Source: CALWZE01 sp964645785 (GTDB lineage: Bacteria; Bacillota; Clostridia; Oscillospirales; Ruminococcaceae). From it: a DNA stretch of 59,934 nt. Where the stretch lies: NCBI GenBank assembly GCA_964645785.1, contig CAZYAV010000009.1, forward strand, positions 1-59,934. The letters are read 5' to 3'. Under the pieces are notes generated by a model. It was given only the letters and a program-made list of their open reading frames with translations. It was not told where the DNA came from and searched no databases. Every line of letters begins with the position of its first letter. The first letter of the stretch is position 1. The translations under genes were made by a program, and so were the position numbers. Of this stretch, positions 42,953 to 51,704 are shown piece after piece.

Positions 42953-43632
42953 GGGTCGTGCTGCTGGCTTTAAAAATTGTCGGCTGGCTGCTGCTCGGCC
43001 TGCTGCTGCTCCTTGTTTTGGCGCTCGTGATGCCCGCTTGCGCAACGGTGCGGTACGAGGCCGGCCGGCTGATTGTCCGGTTGCGGGTGCTGGGGATTCC
43101 GTTCACCGTTTGCGGCGGGGAGGAGGCCGGGCGCGCGCACCGCAAAAAGCGGCGGAACAAGCCGCGGGAAGAGACCTCGCCGCAGGAAAAACCGGAAAAA
43201 AAGCGCGGCAGGCCGGACATTGCCGAGCTTGCCGGGCTGCTGAAGCCCGCGGCGGGCGCGGCGGGCTTCCTGCTGCGGCGCATCCGGTTCAGCCATGTGC
43301 GCGTCCTGCTGGTGGCGGGCGGCCGGGATGCGGCGGAGGTTGGCATCAACACGGGCAGGCTCTGGCAGGCGGTTGGGGCGGCCGGCGCACTGGTGCGGCA
43401 GCTCTGGCGCCCGCAGGTGGAGGAGCTGACCGTCCTGCCCGATTTCCTGGGCGAGTACGCCGGCCGGGAGCGGGTTTCGTTCCGGGTCACGGCGATGCCG
43501 GTCTCGGCTCTGGCGGCGGGGATCCTGCTCCTGACCCGATATCTCAAAATCAAGCGAACCAAAACGGCGGCGGATGACGCCGACACTGCGCAACAAAAGG
43601 AGAACGCGGAAGATGAGTGCAAATCAGCTTAG
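42949..43632 (+). CDS. DUF2953 family membrane-associated protein
   Basis: A 227-residue protein with one N-terminal membrane segment (~5-27), a short beta-rich stretch, a Lys/Arg/Glu-rich linker (~55-80), and a C-terminal domain with IRFSHVRVLLVAGGRDAAEVGINTGRLWQAVG typical of DUF2953. The start is GTG overlapping the scpB stop (GTGA). Family members are found next to gerW in spore-formers, as here, suggesting a sporulation role; function unproven. Confidence 0.87.
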   Translation: MRVVLLALKIVGWLLLGLLLLLVLALVMPACATVRYEAGRLIVRLRVLGIPFTVCGGEEAGRAHRKKRRNKPREETSPQEKPEKKRGRPDIAELAGLLKPAAGAAGFLLRRIRFSHVRVLLVAGGRDAAEVGINTGRLWQAVGAAGALVRQLWRPQVEELTVLPDFLGEYAGRERVSFRVTAMPVSALAAGILLLTRYLKIKRTKTAADDADTAQQKENAEDECKSA

Positions 43633-44008
43633 CGGCATGATTGAGGGTGCGGTCGACCGCATCCGGAATATGGTCAACACCGACCTTGTCGTCGGCTCGC
43701 CGATCGAGCTTGCCCAGGGGGTGACGGCTGTCCCGGTGTGCAAGGTGAGCGTCGGGTTCGGCTCGGGCGGCAGCGACCTGCCGACAAAATCCAGCGCCGA
43801 GCTGTTTGGCGGCGGCGCGGGCGCGGGGGTCAGCGTGACCCCGATTGCGTTCCTGGTCACGACAAGAAAGGGGGACGTCAAGGTGCTTCAGCTGGACACA
43901 ATCGGCACGACGGCCGACAATATTGTGCGCGCCGTGCCGGAGGTGCTGGACAGGGTCTCGGGCATCATCGACGGCGTGCGCGGCGCGTCGGACGACCCGG
44001 CGGAATAA
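43613..44008 (+). CDS. gerW: GerW family sporulation protein (YtfJ-like)
   Basis: A 131-residue spore protein. The SPIELAQGVTAVPVCKVSVGFGSGGSD stretch followed by a Gly-rich loop and VSVTPIAFLV is the GerW/YtfJ signature. It overlaps the DUF2953 gene by 20 bp. AAAGGAG precedes the ATG. Its presence is direct support for a sporulating host. Confidence 0.93.
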   Translation: MSANQLSGMIEGAVDRIRNMVNTDLVVGSPIELAQGVTAVPVCKVSVGFGSGGSDLPTKSSAELFGGGAGAGVSVTPIAFLVTTRKGDVKVLQLDTIGTTADNIVRAVPEVLDRVSGIIDGVRGASDDPAE

Positions 44009-44118
44009 ACCCGCCCGCTTCGGGAGCCGGGGCGCGGCGCGCGCGATGCGGCCGGTGCCCGGCGGTTCGCGGCCGGTTTATGCGGCGCCCGGCCTACGGG
44101 CGCATAAAGGAGAAACGA

Positions 44119-44850
44119 ATGGACGAGAGAATCCAGAAGGTCATGTCCGAGCAGGGAATCTGTTCCCGCCGGGCGGCGGAGGCGCTGATTCGCGCCGGCC
44201 GGGTCAGGGTGAACGGCCACCCCGCGTCGCTGGGGGACAGAATCGACGTGCGCAGGGATGTGCTGGCGGTTGACGGCGAGCGGGTTGTTCTGCAAAAAAA
44301 GACCGAAAAGGTGTACTATATGCTCAACAAGCCGCGCGGCTATGTCACCACCATGCAGGACAGGCACGCCGCCAAAACGGTGGTTGACCTGCTGGAGGGG
44401 ATTGACACGCGGGTGTACCCGGTGGGGCGGCTGGACAAGGACAGCGAGGGGCTGCTTCTGCTGACGAACGACGGCGCGTTTACCAACATGATTACCCATC
44501 CGTCCCGGGAGGTGGGCAAGCTGTACCGGGTATCCGTGCGCCCCGCGCCGGTGGAGGAGCAGCTGATTGATCTGTCCACCGGGGTGACCCTCGACGACGG
44601 CACAAGGGCAAAGCCCGCCAGCGTCCGGGTGGTCACGAGCGAGCCCGGCCGCGGGGTGCTGGAAATCACCCTCACCGAGGGCAAAAACCGCGAGATTCGC
44701 CGCCTGTGCGAGGCGGTTGGGCTGGAGGTAATCCGGCTTAAGCGGCTGGCCGTCGGCCCCGTGCGGCTGGGAATGCTGAAGGTGGGGGAATACCGCGAGC
44801 TGAAAAAAGAAGAGCTGAACGCCCTGCGCAACGCCTTTGCGAACAAGTGA
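44119..44850 (+). CDS. rluB: Pseudouridine synthase, RluB/RsuA family
   Basis: A 243-residue enzyme with an N-terminal S4 RNA-binding domain (ERIQKVMSEQGICSRRAAEALI) and catalytic domain with Asp in GRLDKDSEGLLLLTNDG. It modifies a uridine in 23S rRNA; RluB versus RsuA specificity is a call by context. AAAGGAG precedes the ATG. It is the last gene of the cluster before a strong terminator, 110 bp after gerW. Confidence 0.92.
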   Translation: MDERIQKVMSEQGICSRRAAEALIRAGRVRVNGHPASLGDRIDVRRDVLAVDGERVVLQKKTEKVYYMLNKPRGYVTTMQDRHAAKTVVDLLEGIDTRVYPVGRLDKDSEGLLLLTNDGAFTNMITHPSREVGKLYRVSVRPAPVEEQLIDLSTGVTLDDGTRAKPASVRVVTSEPGRGVLEITLTEGKNREIRRLCEAVGLEVIRLKRLAVGPVRLGMLKVGEYRELKKEELNALRNAFANK

Positions 44851-44959
44851 GGCGGGCAAAGCAGAGGGCGTGAAGCGTTCCGTGCAGTTAAAAAAGGCCG
44901 GAACCGGTTTGCGTGGACAGCGCAAATGGCTCCGGGCAGGAAACAACTGAGCTTTAAGC

Positions 44960-45000
44960 GCAGAGGCGCCGCACAAGCGGCGCCTCTGCTGATTTTTTTT
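44960..45000 (+). terminator. Terminator of the scp-gerW-rluB cluster
   Basis: Perfect 12-bp stem (44960-44971, 44978-44989), loop CACAAG, followed by TGATTTTTTTT. Confidence 0.9.
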
Positions 45001-45336
45001 GAAACTCTCTGTAAGGGCAATGCGATAAACCCGTTCCTGCCCAGAATGCTCGGCTGTTCATTGCGGCAATCATTTAAAACTTTGTGTTCCGTTTGCGAAC
45101 CGGAGCGCTGTCCGTTTTTTTTACGGTCTAAATTACATACTGCGTGCGAAGAGAATTTTGCATTTTTCAAATTGCAGAGCATTCCTTCCTTTCCTGCACT
45201 CAGCCCATGCCGAACAGCGGCAAGGAGGATTTATTCTGTAAAGAACGCACGCATACACGCGGGACTGCGAAAGCGGCTAAACCGGGCAATAGCACCCCGG
45301 CGGCTTACCGGACGCGCGAATCGCGCACCGCGCGGG
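45001..45336. other. AT-richer spacer between rluB and mtaB
   Basis: The left ~250 bp are AT-richer than the surroundings, with long T-runs (one near 45115-45122). No gene, RNA or repeat recognised; a degraded insertion is possible. Confidence 0.4.
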
Positions 45337-46620
45337 TCAGACGTGGATGACGCACCGGCCGTCCGCAATCCGCTCGATTCTGCCCTCGGCCAGCTGGCGG
45401 GGGGCGAGGTGCTCCCCGTAGACAATCGCCGGCAGATAGCGGTCGGTGTAGCCGTCAAAGCCGCCGTCCGGGTGCTGCCGCTCGAGGATGACCCGCGCCC
45501 GTGCGCCGACAAAGGACGCCATCACCGCCGCGCGGGAGCGCTCGGCAGCCTCGGCCATCGCGGCGGCGCGGCTGTCCTTGACGGCCTTGTCGACCTGGCC
45601 GGGCATCCGCGCGCCCGCCGTGCCGGAGCGGACGGAATAGGGAAAGATGTGGCATTTGAGAAAGCCGAAGCTTTCCACAAAGCGCAGGCTCTGCGCAAAT
45701 TCGGCCTCGGTTTCCCCCGCAAAGCCGACCATGACGTCGGTGGTAAAGGTGGGGCGGTCGAACAGGGCGCGAATTTTGTCCGCGACGGCGCGGTACTCGG
45801 CCGCCGTGTAGTGGCGGTTCATCCGCCGCAGCGTCGCGTCGCAGCCGCTTTGCAGCGCAAGGTGGAACTGCGGGCAGAGCTTTTCCACCGCGGCCAGCCG
45901 CCGCCAGGTTTCGTCGGAGATGAGGTCGGGCTCGAGCGAGCTGAGCCGGATGCGCTCGATCCCCTCGACGGCCGCCGCGCGCTCGACCGCGTCGGCGAGG
46001 GTCAGCCCCTCGTCCCGGCCGTAGCAGGAGAGGTTGATGCCCGAAAGCACCACCTCCCGGTATCCGTTTTGCGCAAACAGGGCAACCTGCGCGGTCAGCT
46101 GCTCGGCCGGCATCGAGCGCACCGGGCCGCGCGCAAACGGGACAATGCAGTAGGCGCAGAACCGCTCGCAGCCGTCCTCGATTTTGAGGAACGCGCGGGT
46201 GTGCCCCTCCAGCGTTTCGGCGCGCAGCAGCTCAAAGCCCTTTTCCGCGTTGGGCAGAATCTCGGAACGCGGCGTGTGATCCCGCGCAAACTGCTCAAGC
46301 AGGCCGGGCAGCGCCGCGCGGTTGCCGGTGCCCATAAGCAGGTCGGCCTCCGCGTAGGCGGCGGCCTGTTCGGGGAAGGCCTGGGGGAAGCAGCCGGTCA
46401 GCACGGTGATGACCTGCGGGTTGTTCCGCTTGACCCGGCGCAGGAACTGCCGCACCTTTTTGTCCCCGTTGGCGGTTACGGTGCAGGAATTGACGACAAC
46501 CGCGTCCGCGCCCGCGTCGGTGTCCAGAATGGTGTGGCCGCGCCCCGCAAGCAGCTCGGCCATGGCGGCGGTCTCAAAGCTGTTCACCTTGCAGCCGAAT
46601 GTGTATAGAAAAATGTTCAT
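45337..46620 (-). CDS. mtaB: tRNA (t6A37) methylthiotransferase MtaB
   Basis: A 427-residue radical SAM enzyme that converts t6A37 to ms2t6A37. The N-terminal UPF0004 domain holds cysteines in YTFGCKVN, VNSCTV and TGCFPQ; the radical SAM cluster is CERFCAYCIVP (CxxxCxxC); a TRAM-like region follows at ~370-427. The start at 46620 is set by the conserved MNIFLYTFGCKVN beginning; the upstream in-frame extension is unsupported. Divergent from dacF. Confidence 0.95.
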   Translation of the reverse strand: MNIFLYTFGCKVNSFETAAMAELLAGRGHTILDTDAGADAVVVNSCTVTANGDKKVRQFLRRVKRNNPQVITVLTGCFPQAFPEQAAAYAEADLLMGTGNRAALPGLLEQFARDHTPRSEILPNAEKGFELLRAETLEGHTRAFLKIEDGCERFCAYCIVPFARGPVRSMPAEQLTAQVALFAQNGYREVVLSGINLSCYGRDEGLTLADAVERAAAVEGIERIRLSSLEPDLISDETWRRLAAVEKLCPQFHLALQSGCDATLRRMNRHYTAAEYRAVADKIRALFDRPTFTTDVMVGFAGETEAEFAQSLRFVESFGFLKCHIFPYSVRSGTAGARMPGQVDKAVKDSRAAAMAEAAERSRAAVMASFVGARARVILERQHPDGGFDGYTDRYLPAIVYGEHLAPRQLAEGRIERIADGRCVIHV

Positions 46621-46759
46621 TTTCCGTGTCCAAAGCTCCGTCCGTCTGGTGTGCGCGGGGGCGCAGGCGGCGTCCCCCGCGGGCTGTTTTTCATTATAAT
46701 CGACCGGGGAGGAAAAAACAATCAACCGGCGGCATACCTATAAATAAGTGGAGGTATGG

Positions 46760-47977
46760 ATGCATATGAAACGACTGAAAATCATCGCCGCGCTGCTGGC
46801 GCTGGCGGTTCTGCTCGCCCCGGCGGCCGGCGCATACCAGACGCCGGGGCAGGACGAGTTTGTGCAGCTGACCGGCGCCGCGGGGCAGTATGCCGCGGTG
46901 TTTGCAAACAAAGAGGAGCTGCCGCTGGACGCGGCGTCCGTTCTGCTGATTGAGCGGGAGACGGGCGAGGTGCTGTATGAGAAGAACGCCGACGAGCCGC
47001 GCGCCATCGCCTCGATTACCAAGATTATGACCATGATCCTCGTCATGGAGGCGCTGGAGAGCGGCCAGACGACCCTCGACGACCTTGTCAACGTCAGCGA
47101 GCACGCCTATTCGATGGGCGGCTCCCAGATCTGGCTGGAGCCGGGCGAGATTTTTACGGTGGACGAGATGCTGCGCGCGGTCGCGGTGGCGAGCGCCAAC
47201 GACGCGGCGGTTGCGCTGGCCGAGCATGTGGGCGGCAGCGAGGACGCGTTTGTCGCGATGATGAACGAAAAGGCGCGGGCGCTGGGCATGACCAAAACCA
47301 CCTTTAAAAACGCGAACGGGCTGGACGAGGAGGGGCACATCTCCTGCGCGCGGGACGTCGCCATCATGTCGCGGGAGGTGCTGCGGCACGAGCTGGTGCG
47401 CAACTACATCACAATCTGGACGGATGAGCTGCGCGGCGGCGAAACCCAGCTGACCAACACGAACAAGCTGCTGCGCAGCTTTGACGGCATCACCGGCATC
47501 AAGACGGGCACAACCGGCAAGGCGGGGGTGTGCATCTCCGCCTCGGCCGAGCGGAACGGGATGGAGCTGATTGCGGTGGTTCTGGGCTCCTCCAACGCGC
47601 AGGGGCGGTTTGACGCCGCGCGCACCCTGCTGGAATACGGCTTTGCGAATTACGAGCTGGCGCAGACGGGGCTGGAGGCGGGGCAGCTTGCGCCGGTGCG
47701 GGTCAGCCTGGGGGTGTGCGAATCCTGCGAGCCGGTCTGCGATATCCCGCAAAGCGTCGTTGTCGAGCGGGGCAAGGCGGACTCGGTCGTCAGCGAAATC
47801 ACCATTGCCGAGCAGGTGGAGGCGCCGGTGGAAGCCGGGCAGATTCTGGGCGAGGTTTCGGTGTACTGCGACGGCGCCCTGATCGGCGCCTACCCGATCA
47901 CGGCGAAGGAGCCGGTCGAGCGGCTGTCCTTCAAAACCGGGCTGGAAAAGCTGCTTGACGCGGCGCTGACCATGTGA
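46760..47977 (+). CDS. D-alanyl-D-alanine carboxypeptidase (DacF type)
   Basis: A 405-residue secreted penicillin-binding protein trimming pentapeptide stems. A signal peptide at ~1-25 ends LAPAAGA; the active-site serine is in ASITK (SxxK), followed by SAN (SxN) and KTGTTG (KTG). The C-terminal ~310-405 is the PBP5-associated beta domain. DacA, DacB and DacF differ mainly in regulation, so the subtype is uncertain. ATG 46760 is 5 nt after GTGGAGG; ATG 46766 is an alternative. Confidence 0.92.
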   Translation: MHMKRLKIIAALLALAVLLAPAAGAYQTPGQDEFVQLTGAAGQYAAVFANKEELPLDAASVLLIERETGEVLYEKNADEPRAIASITKIMTMILVMEALESGQTTLDDLVNVSEHAYSMGGSQIWLEPGEIFTVDEMLRAVAVASANDAAVALAEHVGGSEDAFVAMMNEKARALGMTKTTFKNANGLDEEGHISCARDVAIMSREVLRHELVRNYITIWTDELRGGETQLTNTNKLLRSFDGITGIKTGTTGKAGVCISASAERNGMELIAVVLGSSNAQGRFDAARTLLEYGFANYELAQTGLEAGQLAPVRVSLGVCESCEPVCDIPQSVVVERGKADSVVSEITIAEQVEAPVEAGQILGEVSVYCDGALIGAYPITAKEPVERLSFKTGLEKLLDAALTM

Positions 47978-48001
47978 TCCCGCGCGCGGCGGGCGCGGCA
48001 G

Positions 48002-48051
48002 GCCGGACAGACGGGGGCGGGGCGCCGCAAAGGGCGTCCCGTCCGGCTCTT
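48002..48051 (+). terminator. Possible terminator of the carboxypeptidase gene
   Basis: GCCGGAC (48002-48008) pairs with GTCCGGC (48041-48047) around an imperfect GC-rich inner stem; the following TCTTCTG is only mildly T-rich. Confidence 0.4.
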
Positions 48052-48067
48052 CTGCGCCGGAATCGCC

Positions 48068-48096
48068 TTGACAGAAAAGGCGGGTTGCTATATCAT
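48068..48096 (+). promoter_or_regulatory. Sigma-A promoter of pgi
   Basis: TTGACA (48068-48073), 17-bp spacer, TATCAT (48091-48096), 128 bp upstream of the coding region. Confidence 0.75.
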
Positions 48097-48223
48097 AAAC
48101 ATAGCGACGGCTGACCGAAGAACGCGTATTTTGCGCGCCGGGCGCGGCGTGTATCCGGCCGTTTCTGCGGCCGGCAAAATGGCGGGGCGCAGCGCGGCAG
48201 GCCGAAAGGGAGGAAAGGAAAAA

Positions 48224-49552
48224 ATGGCGATTCAACTCAACGCAGCGTATCTGGACGGCTTTGTGAGCGAGGCCGATTTTGAGGCGGCTGTTCCCGCCAT
48301 GCGGGAGGCGTGCGCGAAGCTGCTGAACGGGACGGGCGAGGGCAGCGACTATATCGGCTGGCGGAACCTGCCGGTGGACTATGACAAGGCCGAGTTTGCG
48401 CGCATCAAGGCGGCGGCGGAAAAGATCCGCCGGGACAGCGACGTGCTGGTTGTAATCGGCATCGGCGGCTCCTACCTCGGCGCGCGCGCGGTCATCGAGA
48501 TGCTCGGCAGCCAGTTTTTCAACGAGAACAGCCCGCTCAAGGTCTATTTTGCGGGCAACAATATCAGCGGGGACTATCTCAACCACATCCTCAAGCTGTG
48601 CGAGGGCAAGCGGCTGAGCGTCAACGTCGTGTCCAAATCCGGCACGACGACCGAGCCGGCGCTCGCGTTCCGGGTGTTCAAATCCCTGCTTGAAAAGCAG
48701 TACGGAAAGAAAGAGGCGGCCGGGCGGATCTACGCGACGACCGACCGGGCGCGCGGCACCCTCAAAAACCTCGCGGACGCAGAGGGGTACGAGACCTTTG
48801 TGATCCCGGACGACGTCGGCGGGCGCTATTCGGTGCTGACGGCGGTTGGCCTGCTGCCGATTGCGGCGGCCGGGTTCGATATCGACAAGTTGATGCAGGG
48901 CGCGCAGCAGGCACGCGAGAAGTTCTGCAACGACGCGCCGGACAACCCCGTCAACCGCTACGCGATGGCGCGCAGCATCCTGTACAACAAGGGCAAACGG
49001 GTCGAGACCCTCTCCTGCTTTGAGCCGGCGTTCACCCTGTTTGCCGAGTGGTGGAAGCAGCTGTTCGGCGAGAGCGAGGGCAAGGACAAAAAGGGCCTGA
49101 TGCCGACCTCGGTCATCTTCTCCACCGACCTGCACAGCATGGGGCAGTATATCCAGGACGGCAGCCGCGTCCTGTTCGAGACGGTGGTGGAGTTCGGCAC
49201 GCCCGCGTCCGACTACACGGTCGCAGCCGAGCCGGAGGATTTCGACGGCCTCAACTATCTCGGCGGGCGCACGATGTCCTTCATCAACAAAAACGCGCAG
49301 AGCGGCACCATCCTTGCGCATGTGGAGGGCGGCGTGCCCTGCATGGTTGTCCGGGCGGACGCGATTGACGAGATAAATATCGGCGAGCTGATTTATTTCT
49401 TTGAGCGCGCGTGCGGGGTGTCCGGCTATCTGCTGGGGGTCAATCCCTTCAACCAGCCGGGGGTCGAGAGCTACAAGCGCAACATGTTTGCGCTGCTCGG
49501 CAAGCCGGGCTATGAGAGCGAGCGGGAAGAGCTTCTTAAAAAGATCAGATAA
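48224..49552 (+). CDS. pgi: Glucose-6-phosphate isomerase
   Basis: A 442-residue glycolytic enzyme interconverting glucose-6-phosphate and fructose-6-phosphate. VIGIGGSYLGARA, SKSGTTTEPALAFR and the C-terminal VNPFNQPGVESYKRNMFALLG are PGI signatures. The length matches the shorter Firmicutes-type PGI. GGGAGGAAAGG precedes the ATG at 48224. Confidence 0.96.
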   Translation: MAIQLNAAYLDGFVSEADFEAAVPAMREACAKLLNGTGEGSDYIGWRNLPVDYDKAEFARIKAAAEKIRRDSDVLVVIGIGGSYLGARAVIEMLGSQFFNENSPLKVYFAGNNISGDYLNHILKLCEGKRLSVNVVSKSGTTTEPALAFRVFKSLLEKQYGKKEAAGRIYATTDRARGTLKNLADAEGYETFVIPDDVGGRYSVLTAVGLLPIAAAGFDIDKLMQGAQQAREKFCNDAPDNPVNRYAMARSILYNKGKRVETLSCFEPAFTLFAEWWKQLFGESEGKDKKGLMPTSVIFSTDLHSMGQYIQDGSRVLFETVVEFGTPASDYTVAAEPEDFDGLNYLGGRTMSFINKNAQSGTILAHVEGGVPCMVVRADAIDEINIGELIYFFERACGVSGYLLGVNPFNQPGVESYKRNMFALLGKPGYESEREELLKKIR

Positions 49553-49579
49553 AATTTCATTTCTTGGAGGATTCAGCCA

Positions 49580-49984
49580 ATGATTAAGCTTATTGTCGGG
49601 AACAAGGGGTCGGGCAAGACCAAGCAGATGATCGACATGATCAACGAGTCGGCACAGACCGTCACGGGCAGCATCGTCTGCATCGAAAAGGGCATGAAAT
49701 CGACCTACAACATCAAATCGTCTGTGCGCATTATTGATGTCGACGACTATGCGATTCGGGGTTTTGAGGAATTCTTCGGCTTTTTCATGGGCGTCCTTGC
49801 GGGCAATTACGACATTGAGGAGATATATGTAGACGGTATCCTGAAAATCGGCGGCAACGACGTGGACGGCTTTGCGGGCCTGCTTGACCGCATCTCGGAT
49901 CTCGCCATGCCGAACCTGCAGGTCGTGTTCACCGTCTCGACCGACCTGGAGAACCTGACAGACGGAATCAAGAAATATCTTTGA
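49580..49984 (+). CDS. P-loop NTPase-like protein of unknown function
   Basis: A 134-residue protein with a Walker A loop IVGNKGSGKTK at ~5-15 and a possible Walker B (EEIYVDGIL) at ~85-93. It is too small for a known motor or kinase family and lacks obvious partner motifs. Similar short proteins in Clostridia are sometimes labelled PilT-like, but nothing here supports pilus retraction. TTGGAGG precedes the ATG. It follows pgi by 27 bp and may share its transcript; rpmF downstream has its own promoter. Confidence 0.78.
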   Translation: MIKLIVGNKGSGKTKQMIDMINESAQTVTGSIVCIEKGMKSTYNIKSSVRIIDVDDYAIRGFEEFFGFFMGVLAGNYDIEEIYVDGILKIGGNDVDGFAGLLDRISDLAMPNLQVVFTVSTDLENLTDGIKKYL

Positions 49985-50001
49985 TCCGGCGGCAAACCCT
50001 A

Positions 50002-50030
50002 TTGACAACGGGCTTGTGCTCGGCTATAAT
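50002..50030 (+). promoter_or_regulatory. Consensus sigma-A promoter of rpmF
   Basis: TTGACA (50002-50007), 17-bp spacer, TATAAT (50025-50030): both hexamers perfect and spacing optimal. Confidence 0.9.
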
Positions 50031-50136
50031 AATCTGGCACGCGCAAACCGCGCGGCGGTTTTGCGCAGGTTTGATAGCTGATTGGATTGTGCGGGTATGC
50101 ACAATTGATGATTCCCACAATGAGGAGGTGCTAAAA

Positions 50137-50319
50137 GTGGCAGTACCAAAGAGAAGGGTTTCCAAAACTCGGCGCGACAAAAGACGTTCCTCGGTGTGGA
50201 AACTTCCGGTTCCCGGTTTTGCAAGGTGCTCGCACTGCGGCGAACTGATGGTTCCCCACAGAGCCTGCGGCAACTGCGGCTACTATAAGGGCAGAGAAGT
50301 CGTCAATAAGGAAGCGTAA
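50137..50319 (+). CDS. rpmF: 50S ribosomal protein L32
   Basis: A 60-residue protein starting MAVPKRRVSKTRRDKRR with GTG at 50137 after GAGGAGGTGC. CSHCGELMVPHRACGNCGYY keeps all four zinc cysteines. The DUF177 (YceD) gene often found upstream of rpmF is not present; a P-loop gene sits there instead. Confidence 0.96.
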   Translation: MAVPKRRVSKTRRDKRRSSVWKLPVPGFARCSHCGELMVPHRACGNCGYYKGREVVNKEA

Positions 50320-50330
50320 CCAAAGCGCAC

Positions 50331-50362
50331 AAAGACGAGGAGTTGCATCCTCGTCTTTTTTA
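50331..50362 (+). terminator. Terminator of rpmF
   Basis: Perfect 11-bp stem AAAGACGAGGA (50331-50341) and TCCTCGTCTTT (50348-50358), loop GTTGCA, followed by further T residues. Confidence 0.92.
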
Positions 50363-50399
50363 TCATCCGCAAACCACGGCGGCGAAAGGGGAGGGGCAA

Positions 50400-51701
50400 A
50401 TGGCGGTCAGAATCACCGGCGTGCGGGCGGGTAGCCCCGCGCAGGCGCACGGCGTGCAGCCGGGCGGGCGGCTGCTGCGGGTCAACGGCCACGAAATCAA
50501 CGATGTGCTGGATTACGGCTTTTACACCGCCGCAACCCGGCTGACCCTTGAGCTGGAGCGGCCGGACGGCGCCGCCGAGACCCGGGAGGTGTTCAAGGCG
50601 ACTCACGACGAGCTGGGGCTGGAATCCGAGAGCTTCCTGATGGACGCGCAGCACCGCTGCCGCAACCGCTGCGTGTTCTGCTTTATCGACCAGCTACCCC
50701 CGGGTCTGCGGGAGAGCCTGTATTTTAAGGACGACGACGAGCGGCTGTCCTTCCTGTTCGGCAATTATATCACCCTGACCAACCTCGGCGAGCGGGAGAT
50801 CGAGCGGATTATCGAGATGAAGATTTCGCCGGTCAACATCTCGGTGCACACAACCGACCCGGCACTGCGCTGCGCGATGATGGGCAACCGCTTTGCGGGG
50901 GAAAAGCTCGCCTATCTGCGCAGGCTTGCGCAGGCGGGGACGGCGATCAACTGCCAACTTGTGCTGGTGCCGGGGATGAACGACGGCGCGGCGCTGGAAT
51001 CGACCCTGCGGGATCTCGGCGGGATGCAGCCGGCCGTGCGCAGCGTGGCCTGCGTTCCGGTGGGGCTGACGGCGCACCGCGCGGGGCTTGCGCAGCTGAC
51101 CCCGTTTGACCGGGCGGCAGCCGCCGCCGTGATTGAGGCGGTCGAGCGCGCAAACGCGCAGTCCATGCAGACGCACGGGACGCATTTCGCCTACGCGAGC
51201 GACGAATTCTATCTGCTGGCGGGCAGGCCGATCCCGCCGCTGGAGGCCTACGGCGAGCTGTATCAGATTGAAAACGGGGTTGGGATGCTGGCCGTTCTGT
51301 TTGACGAATTCGAGCGGGCGCTGGCGCTGGAGGAGCCGGGCGGCGCGCCGGTGCGCTGCCAGATTGCGACGGGCGAGGCGGCGTATCCCTCCATCTGCGC
51401 GCTGGTGGAGTGGGCAAGGCGGGCGCTGCCCGGCCTTGACTGTACGGTGACCGCGGTGAAAAACCGGTTTTTCGGCGGCAACGTCACGGTATCGGGGCTG
51501 GTGACTGCAACCGATATTCTCGGCCAGATCGGCGGCCAAAGCAGGGCAGACAGGCTGCTGATTCCGGAAAACATGCTGCGGCGGGAGGGCGACCTGTTTT
51601 TGGACAGCGTGTCGGTCGAACAGCTCTCCGCCCGGCTTGGGCGGGAGATTCGGGTGGTCGGTGACGGGGCGGATCTGGTGGATGCCCTGTGTGGGAGGTA
51701 A
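50400..51701 (+). CDS. DUF512 family PDZ/radical SAM-like protein
   Basis: A 433-residue protein. Residues ~1-70 form a PDZ-like domain (GSPAQAHGVQPGGRLLRVNG), then CRNRCVFCFIDQLP gives CxxxCxxC as in radical SAM enzymes, and ~280-433 is DUF512 (TGEAAYP, VTVSGLVTATDIL, ENMLRREGDLFLD). The family is widespread in Clostridia beside der; its reaction is not established. ATG 50400 follows GGGGAGGGGC. It precedes der by 3 bp, implying co-expression. Confidence 0.92.
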   Translation: MAVRITGVRAGSPAQAHGVQPGGRLLRVNGHEINDVLDYGFYTAATRLTLELERPDGAAETREVFKATHDELGLESESFLMDAQHRCRNRCVFCFIDQLPPGLRESLYFKDDDERLSFLFGNYITLTNLGEREIERIIEMKISPVNISVHTTDPALRCAMMGNRFAGEKLAYLRRLAQAGTAINCQLVLVPGMNDGAALESTLRDLGGMQPAVRSVACVPVGLTAHRAGLAQLTPFDRAAAAAVIEAVERANAQSMQTHGTHFAYASDEFYLLAGRPIPPLEAYGELYQIENGVGMLAVLFDEFERALALEEPGGAPVRCQIATGEAAYPSICALVEWARRALPGLDCTVTAVKNRFFGGNVTVSGLVTATDILGQIGGQSRADRLLIPENMLRREGDLFLDSVSVEQLSARLGREIRVVGDGADLVDALCGR

Positions 51702-51704
51702 ACG

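Noticed and set aside
44851..44990. Possible riboswitch or small RNA after rluB
   Set aside because: Only a terminator hairpin is supported; no known riboswitch core was matched.
46694..50008. Open minus-strand frame of more than 1,100 codons
   Set aside because: Antisense to the carboxypeptidase, pgi and P-loop genes, all with conserved motifs and ribosome sites. The frame is Arg/Ala/His-rich with no family resemblance, a by-product of GC-rich codon third positions.
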